A program made the position numbers and the translations under genes. A model generated the notes under the pieces. That model saw only the letters and a program-made list of their open reading frames with translations, was not told where the DNA came from and did not search any database. Positions 59,388 to 64,000 of a DNA stretch of 64,000 nt are shown here, one piece after another (position 1 is the stretch's first letter; each line of letters begins with the position of its first letter). This stretch comes from Acheta domesticus. Its lineage: Eukaryota; Arthropoda; Insecta; Orthoptera; Gryllidae. Where the stretch lies: assembly GCA_031308135.1 (NCBI GenBank), contig JAHLJT010009419.1, positions 62,370,634 to 62,434,633 of the forward strand, written 5' to 3'.

Positions 59388-60788
59388 TTAATACGAAAAT
59401 CTGTTTCGTTTAAAAGGTGATGTTGAGTTTTGTTTTTCTACCTGCAACTTATTTCTAATCATTTGCTCAATTTCTTTGTAACCATTTGATGAGGCAAAAT
59501 CGAGAGCTGTATACCCGTTATAATTTTTCACCGTCACGTCAGCATTACTTTCCAGCAACATTCGCGCTATATCCACTTCGGCCTGCATGGCTGCTGCGAT
59601 GAGTGCGGTCTCACCTAATTTGTTTCTAACATTGACATCCGCATGGGCATCTAACAGCATTCGTGCGATCTTCTTAAAACCTCTACTTGCCGCAAGTCTC
59701 AACGCTGTGTTTTCGGGTTTATTTTGCAAATTCACATCTGCATGATGCTCGAGCAGCATTCGAACAATTTCCGTGCGTCCATACCAAGTTGCATAAATTA
59801 AAACTGTATCTTCATTTCTGTTTGGTAACTTGCTATTGACGTCGGCCCCTGCCTTGAGAAGCTCCTCTACACAGTCGGCGTGTCCTTGCTTGACGGCCCA
59901 CGTGAGGGCGGATTGGCCCTCGGTGTCCTTAGCGTCGACTTGCACGCCCGCCGCCAGCAGCGCCAGCAGCGCGCCCCGCCGCCCGTCCTTGGCCGCGTCG
60001 CGCAGCGCCCTCTGCCATCGCTCGCCCGCCAGGGGGGCCACGCCCCCCGCCCGCAGCGCCCGCACGCACTCCGCGTCCGCGCCCTCCACGGCCACCTCCA
60101 GGGCCCTCAGGGCGTCCTCCGCGCCCGCGCCCTCGCCCGCGCCCTCGCCCGCGCCGGCTGCCAGGAGGGCGCTCGCCAGCTGGCACTGCCCGCCCTCCAC
60201 CGCGACCGTCAACGGCGTCTCCCCAGCCACAGAGCGGAACACCTCTGGAACTGCCTTTGAGATGGCCTCAACCACCTCAGGGCTAGTGGTTGTATTCAGC
60301 AAGAACCTCACAATCGTGATTTGGTCCTCCACCTTTTGCATGCTGTCCAGAAAGGCACCAAGACATTTCACATTATTTTCTGGTTGTGCGACAATATTCT
60401 CGGCGTCCAACTCCTGTTCGTTTGTTACTAGAGCCACAAGGGCAGACGCCAAGTCGCACAGTTCGTAGCGAAAAGTCTCCTCCTGTTTGTTGCTCCCTTC
60501 GGGACCTCGCAGGAGCTCAGTGTGTTCTGCGACCAATTCCGTCTCTACCACCGCGCTGTGTGTGTGGTTGATCGCGAGCAGGATGAGTTTTGGCTGGTTG
60601 ATGAGATGTGGCAGGAGCGTGTGAACGCACCTCACATGACCCGCGCGCGCCGCCAGCTGCAGCGCTGTGTTGCCTTGTGCGTCGGGGAGCGCGGGGTCGA
60701 CACCAGTCGCTAGCAGCGCCGCCAACGCCTCCTGGCGGCCGTCGCGCGCAGCTTGAAGTAGCGCCTCCTGCCCGGCGGCGCCTGCCAC
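59388..60788 (-). CDS. Ankyrin-repeat protein, 3'-terminal exon
   Basis: The exon encodes 466 residues ending at a TAA, and the protein continues upstream into exons not in view. Ankyrin repeats bind other proteins; no enzymatic domain is present. Repeats lie at about residues 5-37 and 38-70, then a ~115-residue non-repeat linker, then 188-221, 224-253, 257-289, 290-322 (TWAVKQGHADCVEELLKAGA), 325-357, 358-391, 392-424 and 425-450, with a basic tail. The ATG at 60809 lies in the polypyrimidine tract of an acceptor, so I start the exon at 60788 in phase 0. The first half is extremely GC-rich with an internal Gly-Ala-Gly-Glu expansion near 212-225, while the last 150 residues are AT-rich. The fold is certain; the orthologue is not identifiable. 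Confidence 0.88.
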   Translation of the reverse strand: MAGAAGQEALLQAARDGRQEALAALLATGVDPALPDAQGNTALQLAARAGHVRCVHTLLPHLINQPKLILLAINHTHSAVVETELVAEHTELLRGPEGSNKQEETFRYELCDLASALVALVTNEQELDAENIVAQPENNVKCLGAFLDSMQKVEDQITIVRFLLNTTTSPEVVEAISKAVPEVFRSVAGETPLTVAVEGGQCQLASALLAAGAGEGAGEGAGAEDALRALEVAVEGADAECVRALRAGGVAPLAGERWQRALRDAAKDGRRGALLALLAAGVQVDAKDTEGQSALTWAVKQGHADCVEELLKAGADVNSKLPNRNEDTVLIYATWYGRTEIVRMLLEHHADVNLQNKPENTALRLAASRGFKKIARMLLDAHADVNVRNKLGETALIAAAMQAEVDIARMLLESNADVTVKNYNGYTALDFASSNGYKEIEQMIRNKLQVEKQNSTSPFKRNRFSY

Positions 60789-60815
60789 CTGCAAGGTCAA
60801 AGGGCACATTACGAA
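60789..60815 (-). promoter_or_regulatory. Splice acceptor of the ankyrin exon
   Basis: On the minus strand TGTGCCCTTTGACCTTGCAG is followed by GTGGCAGGC. A pyrimidine-rich stretch ending in CAG, with TTACTGAC-like branch-point candidates about 30 bases upstream, decides the exon start. Confidence 0.8.
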
Positions 60816-61810
60816 CAGATGAGTCAGTAAGTTAAACTGGATTAAATGTTTTGGTTACAAATTTGGAACAGCGGTGAAAAAATGTAATTTAAGTGATTAC
60901 GATTCCAATTACCAAAAAACTAATACAAATTGCTAATTAACTGTTCCTTTTAATCTTGAAGAAAAACTTGGGTCGAAGTAGTGGGCGACAGAATAGCGGT
61001 AGAAAGTTACGTGGCTACTAATGAACTTCCAAAGACACGCCATTTTAATTGTGGAGTTTCTGTTGAGGAAAATTTAGATACTTATCGTGTCCAATGTTTA
61101 AAAAAGTCCAAAAGGGTGTAATAATTTCACTTTTCTAAAAAGTCAATGAAGATATCGAAAATTTTAGACATTATATGCCTACATGTACTGCAATTCCCTG
61201 GTGGATAACCAATGGCACAGGCAACAAATCCTTTGATTTTGATTTCAGTGGGTTCGACGGTGGTATCCTATTGTAACCTTTAGAATATGTAATAGTAGCT
61301 ATTTTTAGCCAAGCTTTGGGTACTTCTTGTTGTCCAAGGTTTTCTCATGCTAGTTAAAAAGTACCGCAAAATTAGGGCACATTGAAAAGTAGTTGGTTAA
61401 TATTTGTTATTTGATATGCAAATATTTGTATTATCTTCACCAGGCTTGAATATATTTGTTTGTATTGCCACAAGTACAAGAATCTCCCTAAATTCTATTG
61501 TATCAGAAAAACTGTGACTGTTTGCGTGGCTTTGATAGAGAAGTGCTGGTTATTGTATTAGAATGATACTGGAGGACCACAGCAAACATTCTGCTGAATA
61601 AAACCACACACAACTGTTTTCCAGACTCTGCTATGGTACTACAAATATAATACTCTCGTATAACACTATAATAAATTAAATATTTTAACACTGTTTTCAG
61701 GAATACTATAATAACAAATTATAGTATAAACGTATACAAATACACAGTACAAGAGATATTTACATACCAGCAATATAAAATTAGTTGAGCTATGGAAAAG
61801 GCATTTTCCG
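60816..61810 (-). other. Presumed intron of the ankyrin gene
   Basis: AT-rich sequence upstream of the acceptor. No further ankyrin-coding exon is visible up to 64000, so the intron is probably longer than 3 kb. Confidence 0.5.
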
Positions 61811-63150
61811 AAACTAGTTCAATCACTAGTATTTTGGTTTTGCCGCATTACCTTCCCAGGTGCTATCTACCGCCCCTCAAACGATATTTTTCTCGTTTTA
61901 TCAATTTTTCGGTTCCCTAATAGCAGAACTTAAATATGACTTTAAGAATATTATTATATACACCTCGTCATGTATGAAAATCGTCGTTGAAAAATCTGGA
62001 GCTACTTTTGAGAAAATGTTGCTTGATCCTTCTGAAATGTGCATTTTGAAGCTCATTTTCACATAAGACTTGTTTGTTTTCTAGAAACTTCATGTAAAAT
62101 AATTAGAAGCAATTATGCTCACAACTGCAATAATGTAAACAAATCGTTGGTAATGTAAATATTACCACCATGAAAGATATTTCAGTATAATTATGCAAAT
62201 GTAATATTTTGAAAAACAAAAGAATATATAAAAGTGGCATTTCCAATTAACACTAAGCGTTCAAAAAATTTAAAGAACTAGAAGCACATTTTTCTCGCAT
62301 TATTGCAAATATTTATGTAGTATTAAAGTAGGTATTGTAATTTCTCCTATTGTAAAAACTCTTGAAAAAGTCCAAGCGCCAGGGAAAATAACATTTATTT
62401 ATATTAACATCATATGGCTAACGATGAGCAACAATTACAAAAATCTTTAGATTTTCCAGTCACTGTGTCGTTATTTTGTGAGCGACATTTTGACAATGCG
62501 TCGGGCGAAACGAAGGGCGATAAATTTATAATTTGGAATTTTTTCCAATTTTCGGAATCAGAGAAAGAGCTTCAAAAATTGGTCCAGTTCCACCCTCTTA
62601 ACAGTTCTTTTCAACCCACCTGAACACAATTTTTTTAAAATTGCTGCTTCTTCTGAGAGAATGTTTGGAATTTAAAAATTGTCTGTTTAACGCAAAATTA
62701 CGCAAAAATGCTCATATTTTCAAAAACCTTAACATGATCTGAATTGAAGAACTGCTTCTGATAAACACATATCATTAAGAAAAAAGTATCATTATAATTG
62801 TAGTTGTAAGAAGACGCCGAAAAGATTATCAAATTTTCCAATTTTCGAAAAGTCAGGGATTTCAAAACGAAAATGAGACCTGCATTATTCTCTTACGAGT
62901 CATTTACGACAACCGTCAACAAATTTTATCAAAAAATTTAGTGCCATTTGTTTGAAAATTTTTAAAATACCCAAGGGGCTTCATGTCACGTATCCCCCAA
63001 AATTAATCTGTCAGTTTCAAATTAAAGGGGGCCGCGATCGATTGGCCTTATTGATTGTGGAATATAAATTTTGGTGAAAATCTTGCTTGCAGTTTTAACC
63101 GCTAGCGTTGTTCAGATGGTCAGATGTTTCGTCGTCAGTCCAATTTACGG
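61811..63150 (-). mobile_element. Family B repeat, minus-strand copy
   Basis: In reverse orientation it carries the AACGCTAGCGGTTAAAACTG phrase (63108-63089), CCAAAATTTATATTCCACAA, TTTTGGGGGATACGTGACAT, the CGGCGTCTTCTTACAACTAC block at 62817-62798, and at the far end AACTAG followed by T near 61811. It matches 27700-29060 in order, including the AAAATGAGCTTCAAA block at 62060. It lies within the presumed intron. Confidence 0.75.
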
Positions 63151-63355
63151 TATGAAAGACCCATAAAACATTGATTCTGACTACACAATGTGTTAGAAGA
63201 AGTAATTTACTATATGTAGGGAAACGATTTATCCAGTTTTTCGATACCAGGACACGGCGATACCAGGACACGGAGTTTCTATGTCGAAAATGGCCGTTAT
63301 TTCCGCAGCATGGTAACACTTCGTCTATAATGCGTAAGCAGTAGCGAGAAAACAA

Positions 63356-64000
63356 CTAGTGGTAAGACAGAATGGCACAGACTTTCTCGTATTCGTTTTC
63401 TAATTGCCTTGGTGTGGGCTACCTTTACTGTCTTACCCCATCTTCTTGTGAGCTGCCATCCATTGCCGCCATAAATACGTTTATTTAAAGTTTATCAGTT
63501 TTTATGTTTCCAAATGGTAGATTAAATTTACTTTTAAAATATGAATGAGGAGTAAAAACTCGTCCTATATGGATATCTCCGTTGAAAAATTTGGAGTCGA
63601 TTTTAATAAACGTACCGAAAATATCGATAAAGCTCTAGTAAAAATGCGGTATTTCTAGTTCTTTTTCACAGGATTCATTTTGTGTTTTCGAAAAACTTAA
63701 TTTAAAAGTAATTTGAAGCACTTTCATTCACAAAGGCAATAATGCATTCAAATTGCTTAAATTTGCATATTAACGGGGTGAGATATATTGCAAAAAACAT
63801 TATATTTAGTTAATTTTTGAGAAAAAAAATAATGGAGCCAAATGAATTCGATGTTGTCTTAGACAGCACAATCAGCACAATCCGTATGAAACGTTTGAAA
63901 AAAACAAAATTGAAGTCGTTATTCAGAAAATGGAGTTTCAGCGTTTCTGAAAATTCGAAATTTTGAGCTACTTTTCGCACAAAACTTTTGAGTTTTCGGG
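63356..64000 (-). mobile_element. Family B repeat, second minus-strand copy, cut by window edge
   Basis: On the minus strand its 3' end reads ATGGCAGCTCACAAGAAG, then ACGAGAAAGTCTGTGCCATT, ACCACTAG (CTAG at 63356-63359) and T. The body towards 64000 includes the AATTTGGAGTCG and TTTCGAAAAACTT blocks. It parallels 9105-9303 and 29110-29314. Confidence 0.75.

Noticed and set aside
59830..60468. 212-codon plus-strand frame opposite the ankyrin exon
   Set aside because: Antisense of GC-rich ankyrin coding sequence; the sense strand has the repeat motifs.
60789..60809. ATG at 60809 as the start codon of the ankyrin protein
   Set aside because: It lies within a polypyrimidine tract directly before CAG/GTG, so the exon most likely starts at 60788 by splicing.

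Overview
This is a 64 kb stretch of a large, AT-rich, intron-rich and transposon-rich animal genome, most likely an insect. The evidence is an R1-clade non-LTR retrotransposon, piggyBac, hAT and pogo-type DNA transposons, Penelope-like traces, a solo Gypsy-type LTR and a tRNA-derived SINE present about eleven times. The sequence does not fix the species; a large-genome lineage such as a cockroach, stick insect or orthopteran is only a guess. There are no bacterial genes, no operons and no CRISPR array. One 100-base assembly gap lies at 5307-5406.

Only one ordinary host gene is supported. It is the 3'-terminal exon of an ankyrin-repeat protein on the minus strand (59388-60788), entered through a clear splice acceptor. 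Its upstream exons are not recognised and probably lie beyond the right edge. Almost everything else readable is mobile DNA.

Left part (1-5712): an R1-clade LINE with an intact ORF1 and a frameshifted ORF2, a (CCGT)-containing repeat family called 'family B' here, and the 5' half of a piggyBac element with a broken transposase. Centre-left (7264-24500): SINE copies, a hAT MITE with 8-bp target duplications nested inside a SINE, a piggyBac MITE between TTAA sites, a duplicated GC-rich unit, a LINE ORF2 tail, a ~1.1 kb terminal-inverted-repeat element carrying a nested family B copy, and a TA-flanked MITE. Centre (26018-39715): a family B copy split by a solo LTR whose removal restores the repeat exactly, a Penelope-like inverted repeat with a hammerhead-like core, a polypurine tract and a very well matched 73-bp hairpin. 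Right part (40560-58315): a LINE ORF1-like fragment, four SINE copies, a second piggyBac-type MITE flanked by TCAA, several GC-rich islands and the 3' end of a LINE. Last part (59388-64000): the ankyrin exon and two minus-strand family B copies.

The elements form a readable relative chronology: SINE before hAT MITE, family B before LTR, inverted-repeat element before family B. No new multi-gene system was found. The best leads are family B, which may be Helentron-like with a terminal hairpin followed by CTAG-T, the near-perfect hairpin at 38678-38911, the ribozyme-like motifs, and the three piggyBac-type elements that share subterminal hairpins.
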